A stretch of DNA of 17,260 nucleotides from an uncultured Eubacteriales bacterium (GTDB lineage Bacteria > Bacillota > Clostridia > Peptostreptococcales > Anaerovoracaceae). Positions 7,246 through 13,866 of the stretch are shown one piece after another. The notes beneath the pieces were generated by a model. The model saw nothing but the letters and a program-made list of their open reading frames with translations, was not told where the DNA came from and searched no databases. How positions within the stretch are numbered: the stretch's first letter is position 1; every line of letters begins with the position of its first letter. The DNA is taken from positions 1 to 17,260 of the forward strand of contig UQMQ01000039.1 of the NCBI GenBank assembly GCA_900542245.1, read 5' to 3'. Both the position numbers and the translations under genes were made by a program.

Positions 7246-7458
7246 ATGGATAAGCAACAGTATATTTGTCCGAAATGTGGAAATCGAAGTTACGAAGCGG
7301 ATCAGCTGCAGGCGACAGGCGGAAACTTTGCAAAGCTTTTTGATATACAAAATAAAAAGTTCGTAACAGTATCCTGTACAGCATGCGGTTATACGGAATT
7401 ATATAAACAGATGAATTCCACAGGCATAGATATTTTAGATTTTTTAATCGGTAGTTGA
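7246..7458 (+). CDS. Small zinc-ribbon protein (predicted nucleic-acid-binding, DUF2082/COG3478-like)
   Basis: A 70-aa protein with two CxxC knuckles (CPKC near residue 8, CTAC near residue 44) enclosing a short beta-rich linker ending in FVTVSCTACGYTELY. This fits the small 'predicted nucleic-acid-binding Zn-ribbon' family (COG3478, PF09855). Its function is unknown; it may be a nucleic-acid or protein adaptor. The start at 7246 has a strong GGAGG (7231-7235) 10 nt upstream. It appears monocistronic, with its own promoter-like sequence upstream and a hairpin terminator at about 7501. The family assignment rests on size and Cys pattern. Confidence 0.78.
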   Translation: MDKQQYICPKCGNRSYEADQLQATGGNFAKLFDIQNKKFVTVSCTACGYTELYKQMNSTGIDILDFLIGS

Positions 7459-7500
7459 TGCAGGTGCAGTCCAAATACTGTACTAAAAATAGTTACACAG

Positions 7501-7550
7501 AGCGACCAAGGAGACGAAAGACATGAATCAGTTCCTGGTCGCTTGTTTTG
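7501..7550 (+). terminator. Putative terminator after the zinc-ribbon gene
   Basis: Stem AGCGACCA (7501-7508) with TGGTCGCT (7536-7543), extended by AGGA/TCC inside, followed by the T-rich TGTTTTGTT. The loop is large (about 20 nt), so the hairpin is less typical than the one after the PrsW gene. Repeat copy B starts a few bases later. Confidence 0.55.
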
Positions 7551-7553
7551 TTC

Positions 7554-7604
7554 ATGTAGGAAATATCGCTTGCGGATGTTTCCGGAACCACGACAAAAGC
7601 ACCT
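7554..7604 (-). repeat. Repeat copy B (short form, 51-bp core)
   Basis: Core copy of the family at 2214, 8605 and 9852. On the + strand it starts ATGTAGGAAATATCGC, has a diverged right arm (GCGGATGTTTCC), and ends ACGACAAAAGCACCT. It is the most diverged copy, with one G-T wobble and a bulge in the palindrome. It lacks the two long-form hairpins. Instead a different hairpin follows (AACTATTCC 7616-7624 with GGAATAGTT 7641-7649). Confidence 0.85.
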
Positions 7605-7815
7605 GTCTTAATTATAACTATTCCCAAAATTATGATTTAAGGAATAGTTTGATGTAGATAAAAAATTTCTTTCGTCTGTGCTATTGTGCACGCGCGTTTA
7701 CCCCTTATATACTTTCATTCAAGTTTTTCTTTGTTCCCCTTTACATTTTCGGTCATATTCGTTTATAATGTTCATATAAAATGGACATGAAAATATTTAA
7801 GGAGATTTCGCATTT
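7605..7815 (+). promoter_or_regulatory. Leader region and promoter of the PrsW-family gene
   Basis: Within the gene-free stretch 7459-7815, the part after repeat B is AT-rich. It carries a hairpin (stem 7616-7624/7641-7649, with an inner AAAT/ATTT pairing) and a promoter with TTTACA (7740-7745), 18-bp spacer and a consensus TATAAT (7764-7769). AAGGAGAT (7799-7806) is the ribosome binding site for the ATG at 7816. No operator was recognised. Confidence 0.6.
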
Positions 7816-8523
7816 ATGGATATTATTTTAGCTGCAGCATTACTTCCCGCAATGATTTTGATGCTTTATGTTTATAATCAGGATACGGTCGAAAAAGAAC
7901 CTTTTGGTCTTTTACTTGCACTTTTTGGTTACGGCATGTTGTCCTGTGTGCCTGCAAGCATTTTAGAAGATGTTTTTGGCGCTTTACTGGATGCCTGTGA
8001 GATACAGGATGCGGTAGCCTATAACATCATTATGTGTTTTGGCATCATTGCCATTGCAGAAGAAGGCTCCAAGTTCTTCTTTCTGAAACGCAAAACCTGG
8101 AAGAATCCGGACTTCAACTACACCTTCGACGGCATTGTGTATGCCGTGTTCATCGGACTGGGATTTGCAGGTTTAGAGAACATTCTTTATGTTATCAATT
8201 ACGGTTTCGGCGTTGTAATCTCCAGAGGTCTGCTTGCCATTCCGGGACACTGCACCTTTGCGATCTTCATGGGCCTCTTCTACTCCCGCGCAAAATTCTT
8301 CGAAACCAATGGATACCGTGGTAAGGCCAGACGTTCCAAACGACTTGCGTTTATTGTACCGGTACTCCTTCATGGTTTCTATGATTTCTGTCTGATGATG
8401 CCGGACGACTGGCTCACCTATGTATTCCTCGTATTTGTTGTGATTGTAGACATGGCAGCCTTCCGGACAGTCAAGAGGCAATCTCGTGAGGATGATATCA
8501 TACGCGAGGACAATATCATATAA
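7816..8523 (+). CDS. PrsW-family intramembrane glutamic/metalloprotease
   Basis: A 235-aa polytopic membrane protein with the PrsW/RCE1-like motif set: N-terminal YNQDTVEKEP after TM1, EExxK as E82-E83-G-S-K86, FxxxE as F117...E121, PGHC at 143-146 and HxxxD as H186...D190. About seven hydrophobic segments are visible. B. subtilis PrsW makes the site-1 cut in the anti-sigma factor RsiW; no sigma/anti-sigma pair is encoded here, so the substrate is unknown. Length matches PrsW (about 220 aa). It has its own promoter and a strong terminator, so it is probably transcribed alone. The charged C-terminal tail (REDDIIREDN) is lineage-specific. Family membership is firm; the physiological role is open. 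Confidence 0.88.
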   Translation: MDIILAAALLPAMILMLYVYNQDTVEKEPFGLLLALFGYGMLSCVPASILEDVFGALLDACEIQDAVAYNIIMCFGIIAIAEEGSKFFFLKRKTWKNPDFNYTFDGIVYAVFIGLGFAGLENILYVINYGFGVVISRGLLAIPGHCTFAIFMGLFYSRAKFFETNGYRGKARRSKRLAFIVPVLLHGFYDFCLMMPDDWLTYVFLVFVVIVDMAAFRTVKRQSREDDIIREDNII

Positions 8524-8554
8524 TATAAAATACGATACAAGTGATCTTTTCAAA

Positions 8555-8598
8555 AATAAAACGCGAGCAATGCACTTGGCAAAGTCTCGCGTTTTATT
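8555..8598. terminator. Strong bidirectional rho-independent terminator after the PrsW-family gene
   Basis: A perfect 13-bp stem: AATAAAACGCGAG (8555-8567) with CTCGCGTTTTATT (8586-8598), and an 18-nt loop. The A-tract on one side and T-tract on the other let it act in both directions. It lies between the + strand PrsW gene and the - strand PTS gene. Confidence 0.85.
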
Positions 8599-8604
8599 CT
8601 TATT

Positions 8605-8727
8605 ATGTAGGAAATATCGCTATGCGATATTTCCGGAATAACGACAAAAGTACCTTGCGAAGTGGCGCTCATAGGTGAGCGCCATGTGCGCATAGAAATC
8701 TCTGATTTCGTTATGCGCACTTTTGTC
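8605..8727 (-). repeat. Repeat copy C (long form, about 123 bp, four-helix fold)
   Basis: Contains the 51-bp core (8605-8655) with palindrome GGAAATATCGC-tat-GCGATATTTCC, then hairpin 2 (TGGCGCTCA 8663-8671 with TGAGCGCCA 8676-8684) and hairpin 3 (GTGCGCATA-GAAATC 8686-8700 with GATTTC-gt-TATGCGCAC 8704-8720). An outer stem GACAAAA (8643-8649) with TTTTGTC (8721-8727) closes hairpins 2 and 3 into a three-way junction. It begins 14 nt after the PTS stop codon, read on the - strand. Confidence 0.9.
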
Positions 8728-8741
8728 TTCTATATCATTCC

Positions 8742-9827
8742 CTACTCTGCCAGCTTCAGATCTCCGTCTTTGACCCAACCTGCCTTGCGCAGGCAGATAT
8801 TGATCAGCGGACAAATAACCGCTGGAAGAATGACAGCAATCAATGCTAGTCCGATCCAGTCCATGGAAGTGATGCCGACTTTCACTCCGGCGGCAACATC
8901 GTTTACCCATCCGGTATAAACACCGATCGGACCTACCATGCCGCAGGTACCCATGCCGGAAGAGATCGCCGGTCCGTTCATTTGCATCCGGAAAACACAG
9001 GTCGCGAGCGGTCCGGTGATGGCAGATGTCAGCGTCGGTGCGATCCAGATGCGCGGGTTTTTGACGATATTGCCCATCTGCAGCATCGAAGTGCCCAGCC
9101 CTTGCGAAATCAGGCCGCCCCAGCGGTTTTCTTTAAAGGACATGACTGCAAAGCCAACCATCTGCGCGCAGCAGCCCGCTACAGCAGCGCCGCCGGCCAG
9201 TCCTGTCAGCTGCAGCGCCGCGCAGATTGCCGCCGACGAGATCGGTAAGGTCAGTGCGACGCCTACGAGCACCGATACTAAAATGCCCATCAGGAACGGC
9301 TGCAGATCTGTCGCCCACATGATCAGGCTGCCGACCTTCATCGCAGCGGCTCCAAGTGCAGGCGCCCACCACGCAGAGAGCGCAACGCCGACACCAATCG
9401 TCACAAGCGGGGTCACCAAAATATCGATTTTCGTTTCCTTGGAAACAGCCTTGCCGATCTCTGCCGCAAAAATTGCCACAAAGAGTACTGCCAAAGGGCC
9501 GCCTGCGCCGCCAAGCGCATTGGATGCAAAGCCGACGCTGATCAGAGAGAACAGCACGAGCGGCGGACAATGCAGTGCATAGCCGATGGCGACTGCCATC
9601 GCCGGTCCGCTCATCGCGGAAGCGAGTCCACCGACAGTGTATGGGATATCATTGATCGTCGCAACCGTCATGGTCAGCACACCGATGTTAAGCTGTGTTC
9701 CCAACGTATTGATGATCGTACCGATCAATAGGCTGCAGAACAATCCCTGTGCCATAGCGCCAAGTGCATCAATGCCGTAACGCTTGACGGAAATTACAAT
9801 ATCTTTTCTGGTTAAAAATTCTTTCAT
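8742..9827 (-). CDS. Orphan PTS EIIC-type membrane transporter (PTS_EIIC_2-like)
   Basis: A 361-aa very hydrophobic protein with about nine or ten membrane segments and many small-residue motifs (GGAGGPLAVLF, GLAGGAAVAGCCAQM, ITGPLATCVFRMQMNGPAISSGMGTCG). This fits the PTS_EIIC_2 family (PF13303), annotated as PTS sugar transporter subunit IIC. No EIIA or EIIB domain is fused or encoded nearby, so phosphotransfer-coupled transport is unproven and the substrate is unknown. The start at 9827 follows AGGAG by about 11 nt. A longer open frame back to 9938 merely reads through repeat D. The gene lies downstream of ruvX, separated only by repeat D and the ribosome binding site, and repeat C follows its stop. 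Confidence 0.78.
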   Translation of the reverse strand: MKEFLTRKDIVISVKRYGIDALGAMAQGLFCSLLIGTIINTLGTQLNIGVLTMTVATINDIPYTVGGLASAMSGPAMAVAIGYALHCPPLVLFSLISVGFASNALGGAGGPLAVLFVAIFAAEIGKAVSKETKIDILVTPLVTIGVGVALSAWWAPALGAAAMKVGSLIMWATDLQPFLMGILVSVLVGVALTLPISSAAICAALQLTGLAGGAAVAGCCAQMVGFAVMSFKENRWGGLISQGLGTSMLQMGNIVKNPRIWIAPTLTSAITGPLATCVFRMQMNGPAISSGMGTCGMVGPIGVYTGWVNDVAAGVKVGITSMDWIGLALIAVILPAVICPLINICLRKAGWVKDGDLKLAE

Positions 9828-9851
9828 CTTTGCTTTATCTCCTGTTATTTT

Positions 9852-9973
9852 ATGTAGGAAATATCGGCATGCAATATTTCCGGAATCACGACAGAAGCAC
9901 CTTGCGGAGCAGCGCTCACAGATGAGCGCCATGTGCACATAGAAATCTGTATTTCGTTATGTGCACGTTTGTC
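9852..9973 (-). repeat. Repeat copy D (long form, about 122 bp, four-helix fold)
   Basis: Same layout as copy C: core 9852-9902 with stem GGAAATAT/ATATTTCC; hairpin 2 GCGCTCA (9912-9918) with TGAGCGC (9923-9929); hairpin 3 GTGCACATA-GAAAT (9933-9946) with ATTTC-gt-TATGTGCAC (9951-9966); outer stem GACAGA with TTTGTC (9968-9973), containing one G-T wobble. Compared with C, hairpin 3 changes a G-C pair to A-T on both arms (GTGCGCATA to GTGCACATA) and keeps the GT bulge. It fills the gap between the ruvX stop (3 nt away) and the ribosome binding site of the PTS gene. Confidence 0.9.
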
Positions 9974-9976
9974 CTT

Positions 9977-10405
9977 TTATCTGAGGCTGTCCAGATAACT
10001 TTGCAAAATGACAACCGCCGCCTGCTTATCGATCACCTTTTTCCGATCCTTGCGTCGCACGTCGGCCTCAATCAGCACCCTTTCGGCAATGACAGTTGTA
10101 AACCGTTCATCCTGCCAGACAACTTCGATCCCCTTCATACCTGTTGAACGCATCTTATTCTCAAGCATGGTCCGAAACTCGTAAACCTTTTCTGTCTGCA
10201 CACTATCGGAGCCATCCAGATTTTTATTTAAGCCGATGACGATCGTATCGCAATCATATTCCTTGACCATGTCCAAAATCTTGCCGGTGTCCTTGCGGAT
10301 ACCGACGCGTTCCAAAGTCATGATCCCTTGCGCGGTCATGTTCAGCGGATCGGATACCGCAATGCCAACGGTCTTATCTCCGACATCCAGTGCCATTTTT
10401 CTCAT
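9977..10405 (-). CDS. ruvX: RuvX/YqgF family pre-16S rRNA nuclease (Holliday junction resolvase-like)
   Basis: A 142-aa RNase H-fold protein. It has the N-terminal ALDVGDKTVGIAVSDP motif with D7, the GLNKNLDGSDS segment (usually GLPKNMDGS/T), WQDERFTT with E100 and an R-K-K-V-I-D-K-Q-A-A block with D126; these are the expected acidic residues. E. coli YqgF matures the 5' end of 16S rRNA. Length is typical. AAGGAG lies about 7 nt before the start. It follows ireB as in the conserved Bacillota alaS-ireB-ruvX cluster, with a hairpin between ireB and ruvX. The expected downstream DUF1292 (YrzB-like) gene is absent; repeat D and a PTS gene are there instead. Confidence 0.95.
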   Translation of the reverse strand: MRKMALDVGDKTVGIAVSDPLNMTAQGIMTLERVGIRKDTGKILDMVKEYDCDTIVIGLNKNLDGSDSVQTEKVYEFRTMLENKMRSTGMKGIEVVWQDERFTTVIAERVLIEADVRRKDRKKVIDKQAAVVILQSYLDSLR

Positions 10406-10479
10406 GTATTTTCTCCTTTGCTTTGATGTTCTGGGCGCTTCGATCCCTACATGTTAAAAAACTGTCACAGCACACGAAA

Positions 10480-10502
10480 GAAGCGGACCAAACGTCCGCT
10501 TC
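10480..10502 (-). terminator. Hairpin between ireB and ruvX, possible terminator
   Basis: Stem GAAGCGGAC (10480-10488) with GTCCGCTTC (10494-10502), extendable by one A-T pair, 5-nt loop. On the - strand it is followed by TTTCGT, a weak T-tract, so it may attenuate rather than fully stop alaS-ireB transcription before ruvX. Confidence 0.5.
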
Positions 10503-10508
10503 TCAAAC

Positions 10509-10754
10509 TCATTTGACATCGATATAGGCTCGCAGCATTTCTGCAATCAGTTCATCGCGATCCACGCCCTTGATCAGAGTTCTCGCATTGTGATAACTGG
10601 TGATATAGGAGGGATCCCCGGAAATCAAATATCCTACGAGCTGATCGATCGGATTATAGTCCTTATCCTGCAGCGCGCAGTAAACCTCTTCCAGAATCTG
10701 CTTGTTCGTTTTTTGCGTTTTGAACGCATCAAACATAATCGTATTTTTATCCAT
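10509..10754 (-). CDS. ireB: IreB family regulatory phosphoprotein (UPF0297/DUF965)
   Basis: An 81-aa cytoplasmic protein. The family signature is complete: an N-terminal TIMFDAF, then ILEEVYCALQDKDYNPIDQLVGYLISGDPSYITSYHNAR and a C-terminal ELIAEMLRAYI. In Enterococcus faecalis, IreB is phosphorylated by the PASTA kinase IreK on N-terminal threonines and limits cephalosporin resistance; T5 here lies in the equivalent region. No kinase gene is in the window. The start has AAAGGAGG upstream (about 11 nt). It lies 51 nt after the alaS stop and belongs to the alaS-ireB-ruvX cluster seen across Bacillota. The identification is firm; its role in this organism is by homology. Confidence 0.95.
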   Translation of the reverse strand: MDKNTIMFDAFKTQKTNKQILEEVYCALQDKDYNPIDQLVGYLISGDPSYITSYHNARTLIKGVDRDELIAEMLRAYIDVK

Positions 10755-10805
10755 CTCCGTATTTCCTCCTTTTACCGAAACATTTTCTCTGATAGAACTA
10801 TTCTA

Positions 10806-13445
10806 TCATTTTATCAGAGCTTCTGCAACCTCAAATGCTTCTTTAATTTTCGACGCATCTTTCGCTCCGGCCTGTGCCATGTCGGCCTTGCCGCCGCCTC
10901 CACCACCGCAGGCTGCCGCAATCTGTTTGATCATATTGCCTGCATGATACCCTTTCTCCAACAGATCGTCTGTGACGGATACCAGGAATGTGACCTTCGG
11001 ACCGTTTACACTTGCAAATACCATCACAATGCCCTTGTGCGCGGCTTTTATATCATCGGAAAGGTTTCTGAGGTCTGCAGCCTGGCAATCGGTGAATTCT
11101 TTGGTAATCAGTTTCACACCGTTGATTTCTTTTGCGTTTGCGACCATAGCGTCGACTTCACCGCCCATTGCAGCTTTTTTCAGTTCTTCCAGTTCCTTTT
11201 TGAGCGCCTTAAGCTCCTCTGCCATGGATCTTGCCTTATCGACCAGAACGGTCTTATTGCATTTTAAGGTTTCGCAGACCTGCGCTGTCAACGCCTCTGC
11301 CTGTTTTGCAGTCTGTAAGACACCGGCTCCGGTTACCGCCTCGATTCTTCTGACGCCGGAAGCAACGCCGCCCTCGGATACAATTTTGAAAGCGCCGATC
11401 TCACCGGTATTCTTGACATGCGTACCACCGCAGAGCTCGATGGACCAGTCTCCGGCATTGACAACTCTGACTGTCGCGCCGTATTTTTCACCAAAGAGCG
11501 CCATCGCGCCGGTCTTTTGTGCTTCTTCCATCGTCATTTCTGCGGTATTGACCGGCAGGAAGTTATTGATGGCTTCATTGACCAGTCTTTCCACTTCCTC
11601 CAGCTGCGCCGCGGACACTGCCTCAAAGTGGGAAAAGTCAAAGCGCAGCACATTTTCGTTGACCATCGAGCCTGCCTGTTCTACATGACTGCCGACCACT
11701 TCTCTGAGCGCCTTTTGCAGCAGATGGGTCGCGGTATGATTTCTGGCTGACGCATATCTCTTTTCCGGATCGACTGCCAAAAGCACTTCGTCACCCACAT
11801 GGATCTCGTTGGCTAACACTTGAATGGTATGATAGAAGATACCATCCTTCTTTTCAACCTTGATGACTTCTGCATCAAAGATTTTATCATCGCCTGCTTC
11901 TGTTGCAGTAGACATAAAACCTTTATCGCAAACTTGTCCGCCGCCCTCCGCGTAGAATGGGGTTTGATCGGTGATCACCAGACCTTTTTGGCCTTCGCCG
12001 ATGGACTCTGACGATTTGCCGTCAACAATGATAGCTAACACCTTGCCGGTATCCAGTAATCGGTCATAGCCGGTAAATACAGTTTTAGCAACGTCCAGTT
12101 CCAGCTCCTGTTTGTCCCACCCCTCGTCCTCATTGGATTTTCTGTTTTTGCGGGCAAGCTCTTTTTGTGCCTGCATATGCTTTTGAAAACCGTCCTTGTC
12201 GGCAGTGAAACCGTTTTCGGCTAAAATTTCCTCCGTCAGCTCCAACGGGAAACCGAAAGTGTCGTAAAGTTTGAACGCACGCGCACCGTCAAGCACCGTT
12301 TGACCTGCCTGTTTCAGTTCGTCAATATAACCCGCAATGATCTCTTCGCCCTTGTCGATGGTCGCTGCGAAATTATCTTCTTCGACCTGGATGATCTTCT
12401 GGATATAGTCTTTCTTTTCTATCAACTCCGGATAAGCCTCTCCCGAAACCGCAATGACACGATTGGACAGTTCTACCAGGAAGCTTCCCTGAATGCCGAG
12501 GATACGTCCATGTCGCGCGGCTCTGCGCAGCAGTCTGCGCAGTACATAGCCCCTGCCCTCATTGGATGGCATGATGCCGTCTGCGATCATAAAGGTCAAC
12601 GCTCTGAGATGGTCGGTGATGATACGAATGGACACATCCGTTGCTTTCTCTCCGTCATGGTAGGTCACACCTGATTTTTCGACAACGCCGTCGAGAATAT
12701 ATTTAATGGTATCCACATCGAAGATGGAATCTGTGCCCTGCATGACACATGCCATGCGTTCCAGACCCATACCGGTATCAATATTTGGATGCGCCAGATT
12801 GGAATAAGAGCCATCCTCCTCCTTGCTGAACTGTGTAAATACGTGATTCCAGATCTCCAGGAAGCGGTCACAATCACATCCCGGTCTGCAGTCCGGTTTG
12901 CCGCAGCCGAATGCTTCCCCTCTATCGTAGAAAATCTCGGAGTCCGGACCGCATGGTCCAAGACCGATTTCCCAGAAGTTGTCCTCTTTGCCCAGACGTA
13001 CGATATGTGCCGGATCCATGCCGAGCGATTTCCAGATATTGATGGCTTCCTCATCATCTAAATAAACAGTTGCCCACAGCTTTTCCAGCGGGAAGCCCAA
13101 GTGCTGTGTCAGAAATTCCACGCCCCAAGTCAGAGATTCTTTCTTGAAATAGTCTCCGAAGCTGAAGTTTCCGAGCATCTCAAAGAATGTACCGTGACGC
13201 GCGGTATGTCCGACATTATCGATGTCGCCGGTACGGATACATTTCTGACAGGTACACATCCGCTTTTTCGGCGGTGTTTCTGTGCCTGCAAAATAGGCTT
13301 TGAGCGGCGCCATGCCGGAGTTGATGATGAGTATGGATTTGTCATTTTGCGGGATCAGGCTTGCTGATTTACCGACATAATGATCCTTCGACGCGTAGAA
13401 GTCTAAAAATCGTATTCTGATTTCGTTTAATCCTAATCTTTCCAT
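10806..13445 (-). CDS. alaS: Alanyl-tRNA synthetase
   Basis: An 879-aa class II synthetase that charges tRNA-Ala and edits mischarged Ser and Gly. The N-terminal catalytic domain starts with LGLNEIRIRFLDFY and contains GMAPLKAYF, RHGTFFEMLGNFSFGDYFK and a D-T-G-M-G-L-E-R motif. The editing domain has the zinc ligands H570 and H574 (NHTATHL), C672 and H676 (CGGTH), near the E. coli positions. The C-terminal DHHA1-type end has a six-glycine run before KADMAQAGA. Length is normal. The start at 13445 follows AGGAGG by 10 nt; the upstream in-frame ATG at 13511 would fall at the promoter. The leader is only about 50 nt, too short for a T-box. It heads the alaS-ireB-ruvX cluster. Confidence 0.98.
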   Translation of the reverse strand: MERLGLNEIRIRFLDFYASKDHYVGKSASLIPQNDKSILIINSGMAPLKAYFAGTETPPKKRMCTCQKCIRTGDIDNVGHTARHGTFFEMLGNFSFGDYFKKESLTWGVEFLTQHLGFPLEKLWATVYLDDEEAINIWKSLGMDPAHIVRLGKEDNFWEIGLGPCGPDSEIFYDRGEAFGCGKPDCRPGCDCDRFLEIWNHVFTQFSKEEDGSYSNLAHPNIDTGMGLERMACVMQGTDSIFDVDTIKYILDGVVEKSGVTYHDGEKATDVSIRIITDHLRALTFMIADGIMPSNEGRGYVLRRLLRRAARHGRILGIQGSFLVELSNRVIAVSGEAYPELIEKKDYIQKIIQVEEDNFAATIDKGEEIIAGYIDELKQAGQTVLDGARAFKLYDTFGFPLELTEEILAENGFTADKDGFQKHMQAQKELARKNRKSNEDEGWDKQELELDVAKTVFTGYDRLLDTGKVLAIIVDGKSSESIGEGQKGLVITDQTPFYAEGGGQVCDKGFMSTATEAGDDKIFDAEVIKVEKKDGIFYHTIQVLANEIHVGDEVLLAVDPEKRYASARNHTATHLLQKALREVVGSHVEQAGSMVNENVLRFDFSHFEAVSAAQLEEVERLVNEAINNFLPVNTAEMTMEEAQKTGAMALFGEKYGATVRVVNAGDWSIELCGGTHVKNTGEIGAFKIVSEGGVASGVRRIEAVTGAGVLQTAKQAEALTAQVCETLKCNKTVLVDKARSMAEELKALKKELEELKKAAMGGEVDAMVANAKEINGVKLITKEFTDCQAADLRNLSDDIKAAHKGIVMVFASVNGPKVTFLVSVTDDLLEKGYHAGNMIKQIAAACGGGGGGKADMAQAGAKDASKIKEAFEVAEALIK

Positions 13446-13506
13446 AATATAGGGTCCTCCTGAATTGCTATGTAAAATGTAAGAATTATCAAACAATAAT
13501 ACTGAA

Positions 13507-13535
13507 ATCATACCATAAATTGAACAAAAAGTCTA
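13507..13535 (-). promoter_or_regulatory. Putative alaS promoter
   Basis: On the - strand, TAGACT (13535-13530), 17-bp spacer, TATGAT (13512-13507). The -35 hexamer overlaps the right arm of the preceding terminator. The predicted transcript start is about 50 nt before the alaS start codon. Confidence 0.5.
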
Positions 13536-13554
13536 TGATAAACCATAGACTTTT
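13527..13554. terminator. Bidirectional terminator between the small YtxH-like gene and alaS
   Basis: A perfect 11-bp stem AAAAGTCTATG (13527-13537) with CATAGACTTTT (13544-13554), 6-nt loop, and a T-tract on either strand. On the - strand it would end the iscS-nifU-mnmA transcript before the alaS promoter. Confidence 0.82.
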
Positions 13555-13594
13555 GCTCATTTTTGCTTAATTTCTCAGATTCTTTTGTGCTTTC

Positions 13595-13801
13595 CTACAT
13601 TTGATTTTTCAGTGTTTTCGCCATGCCCGTCATATCATCGCGTACATGACAAAGCTCCTCCTTGACATCATCCATATGTTGGAAAGTATCACGAAACTCC
13701 TTTTTCAGCTGATTCTTGGCATGCGGTTTCATAGACGCGTACGCCATCACCGCCGCCGTACCGACGGCTGCCATAACCACTGCGCCTGCAGCTTTATTCA
13801 T
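13595..13801 (-). CDS. Small membrane-anchored YtxH-like protein
   Basis: A 68-aa protein with a short glycine/alanine-rich hydrophobic N-terminus (about 4-24, KAAGAVVMAAVGTAAVMAYA) followed by a charged helical, possibly coiled-coil region (KNQLKKEFRDTFQHMDDVKEELCHVRDD). This layout resembles small YtxH-domain or general-stress membrane proteins, but the match is by shape only and I would leave it as hypothetical. GGGGAGAG lies about 10 nt before the start at 13801. It lies 65 nt after the mnmA stop and before the strong terminator at 13527, so it is the likely last gene of the iscS transcript. Function unknown. Confidence 0.72.
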   Translation of the reverse strand: MNKAAGAVVMAAVGTAAVMAYASMKPHAKNQLKKEFRDTFQHMDDVKEELCHVRDDMTGMAKTLKNQM

Positions 13802-13866
13802 CTCTCATCACTCTCCCCTCGATTCTTATTATTTGAGGAGACGCATTTTTTATGCTGGTAATCCTT

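Noticed and set aside
8620..8910. 96-codon - strand frame over repeat C and the PTS 3' end
   Set aside because: Out of frame with the PTS gene and partly repeat sequence; its resemblance to the frame over repeat D comes from the shared repeat.
9828..9938. N-terminal extension of the PTS gene to an upstream ATG
   Set aside because: These codons only read through repeat D; the ATG at 9827 has AGGAG upstream and starts a typical N-terminus.
7554..9973. CRISPR array
   Set aside because: The repeats are 51-123 bp, spaced by whole genes, and not in a regular array with spacers.
13446..13535. T-box riboswitch before alaS
   Set aside because: The predicted leader is only about 50 nt and lacks a T-box-like terminator/antiterminator; the nearby hairpin belongs to the preceding transcript and overlaps the promoter.
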